From: Antedon mediterranea
Lineage: Eukaryota; Echinodermata; Crinoidea; Comatulida; Antedonidae
DNA: 64,000 nt
NCBI RefSeq assembly: GCF_964355755.1
Contig: NC_092679.1
Span: forward strand, 3,038,001 to 3,102,000
Reading direction: 5' to 3'
The notes under the pieces were generated by a model, which saw only the letters and a list, made by a program, of their open reading frames with translations, did not search any database and was not told the origin of the DNA. Positions 62,444 through 64,000 of the stretch are shown here, piece by piece; within the stretch, counting starts at the first letter, position 1; every line of letters starts with the position of its first letter. A program made the translations under genes and the position numbers.

Positions 62444-63884
62444 TTAAACAGAACTGCCACTATTTTCGTCATTGCTTTGGTGTTCTTCCTCTTGTACTGG
62501 TGCAGCTGAAGAAGAAATACGATCTGGAATGCTATCATCATCCTTTACATCCTTGTCAGATTCACATTTGTCCTGCTCATCTTCTATGTAGCACTCTTCT
62601 TCACTCTGCTGCTCTTGAATGTCTTCAGTTTTATCTTCCTCAATTTTTTTTTCTTCTTCTTCCTCAATTTTATCATCTTCCTCAGTTTCATCTTCTTCTT
62701 CCTCAATTTTATCATCTTCCTCAGTTTTATCTTCTTCCTCAATTTTATCTTCTTCCTGATCGCTACTTTCTTTCTTCTCATCTGAGCAAACTTGAATTAC
62801 AGACGATTGTTCTTCTTCGTCATGTCCAGAATCGTTGTCACTATCTTCATCATTAACTGGCTCTTCTGAAATAACATGCGTCATTTGATCATCATCCAGG
62901 CCATCTCCGTCTTTGGTGTTAGATGCAGCGGACACTTCTTTAGTATCGGCAGAATGGACGTCTTCATCCCTGACTTCTGACTGTTCTTCTTCAACGGTTG
63001 AACGAAGCGAAGATGGAGCTGACGTGACATCCTGTTTAAATGAACCAGTTATGCCATGGTCTCTTACTTGTGAAGGCAATGGTCTATCAGCCTGTTGTGG
63101 AGACTTTCCATACATGTCTTCGTCCTCTTTCTCTTTTTCGATAACGCTATCAAAATCGTTTTCTTCTGTTTCGGAATCAGAATCATCGTCTTTCTGCTCA
63201 AGGTCTTTTGTAGAGTCTTGATCTTCAGTTTCGGGATCTTCCTGTCCCTGTTTCTCACTTCCTTCTTTCACATCAGCGTCTGCTGCATATTGTTTCTTTT
63301 CGTCTTTGTTTATTCCTTCGTTTTCATCATCATTGCCTCCAGGTAATTTGATGTCAAGCCCTAGTAAAACGCTTAAGATATTCAAAACCTCTGGACTTTC
63401 CAACTTACTAAAATAACAAATTAAATGCGTTACAGTTATAAAAAATATATTACAAGATTCTGTTTTGAATTATTCATAAAATAATACCTATAATCCCTCT
63501 TGTTCATCAAAAATTTTATCATTTCGAAATGTATATAACGTAAGCTTTGTCCATAGAGGGATATGATGATGTCATATAACTACCATATTTGGACATATCA
63601 CTACCCCTATTGGGAAAATCAAACTTGTTTTGTTAAAATAATTTAGACGGAGCTTTATAATCCCTTTGGGACACCTATTCGGGAGACACCCCTATTAAGT
63701 TCTACTGTCATATTGAATTTTTAACTCACTTCCCAAGTGATATTGGATCTGTTTTCAGTTGTTCTATTAGCTGTTGATAGGCTTCCTCTTCCATTAGTTT
63801 CTTGGTCCTATCATCATTCCTCAACTTCTCTTCAACTCCGGGCATAGCAAATGGGTTAGCTAACGGTTGGCTTAGCGCAGGACC
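62444..63884 (-). CDS. STIP1/Hop-like protein, DP1 domain plus acidic tail (3' part; apparent frameshift)
   Basis: Exons 63884-63730 and 63407-62444; the 5' part lies right of the window. Across the junction the protein reads NPFAMP, then VEEKLRNDDRTKKLM, YQQLIEQLKTDPISLGN and KLESPEVLNILSVLLGLDI. This is the DP1 (STI1) module that follows TPR1 in Hop, the Hsp70-Hsp90 adaptor. In place of the expected TPR2A/TPR2B it continues into about 300 residues dominated by Glu/Asp/Lys/Ser, with repeats of the EEDKIEEEDKTEE type, and stops. The first exon has four C at 63840-63843 where three would keep frame (GCT ATG CCC, then GGA GTT GAA); as written it hits TGA. This could be an assembly error, a polymorphism or real damage. 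No TPR2-coding exon is visible down to BBS1. It is probably a Hop paralogue with a divergent C-terminus, or an alternative last exon. Confidence 0.7.
63541..63657. mobile_element. MITE family 1, decayed copy R
   Basis: Internal units (CATATCACTACC) and fragments of both ends remain in the intron of the STIP1-like gene. Confidence 0.6.
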
Positions 63885-64000
63885 TTTAAAACAAATTAGG
63901 ATATTGTCCTATCAACCAAAAATATGTATCAAATGCTGGTAAATTAGAATCAGATCTGGAAAATGATAACCGTGACACTTTTCTTTGAATTCATTCGATA

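Noticed and set aside
62398-63346. Plus-strand ORFs opposite the acidic exon (LPQFYLLPQFY and Phe/Ser-rich frames)
   Set aside because: Antisense shadows of the Glu/Asp-rich exon, which has better coding character.
1-64000. CRISPR arrays, operons, prophage or bacterial mobile elements
   Set aside because: Spliced animal genes throughout; the short tandem repeats are minisatellites or MITE interiors, not spacer-separated repeats.

Overview
This is a eukaryotic, AT-rich, intron-bearing animal genome window, not a bacterial or viral one. Its genes are multi-exon with GT-AG splice sites and are most similar to vertebrate orthologues. The DNA is packed with short inverted-repeat elements (MITEs), tRNA-derived SINEs, LINE fragments and arrays of AGGCCTA. 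I infer a marine invertebrate deuterostome, most likely an echinoderm. The phylum is inference; the gene identifications rest on readable exon sequence.

Layout. (1) 692-6695, minus: kanadaptin (SLC4A1AP), 5' and middle exons, running off the left edge. (2) 6696-17014: repeat-rich intergenic DNA with a long-TIR element (8181-8925), an unrecognised 185-codon ORF with internal repeats (10367-10924) and a decayed CR1/Jockey-type LINE (about 12820-15205). (3) 17015-34193, minus: TMEM87, 16 exons, with an apparent U12-type AT-AC intron, an exon built from an 18-bp minisatellite, and large introns holding a 2.6-kb TTAA-flanked element, a Penelope-like 3' fragment and a foldback-like array of a GGGCCCGATCGTCT motif. 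(4) 35074-41532, plus: MKKS (BBS6), preceded by two small ORFs encoding 54- and 61-residue single-span membrane proteins; this recalls the upstream ORFs reported for the human MKKS transcript. (5) 43684-46223, plus: arylsulfatase A. (6) 46472-48123, plus: an unrecognised coiled-coil protein. (7) 50373-51278 and 53499-54389, minus: two TMEM45-family genes. (8) 54999-60886, plus: BBS1, complete in 14 exons. (9) 62444-63884, minus: the C-terminal part of a STIP1/Hop-like protein ending in a long acidic tail, with an apparent 1-nt frameshift.

Functional themes. MKKS (a chaperonin-like BBSome assembly factor) and BBS1 (a BBSome subunit) lie about 13.5 kb apart on the same strand. TMEM87 and the MKKS transcription unit are head to head across less than 1 kb. 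At least 19 full or partial copies of one MITE family occur here; one copy supplies bases of a kanadaptin splice donor and another is split by a LINE tail inside an MKKS intron. All exon boundaries were read by hand from splice consensus, reading frame and known family sequence; no alignment or transcript data were available.
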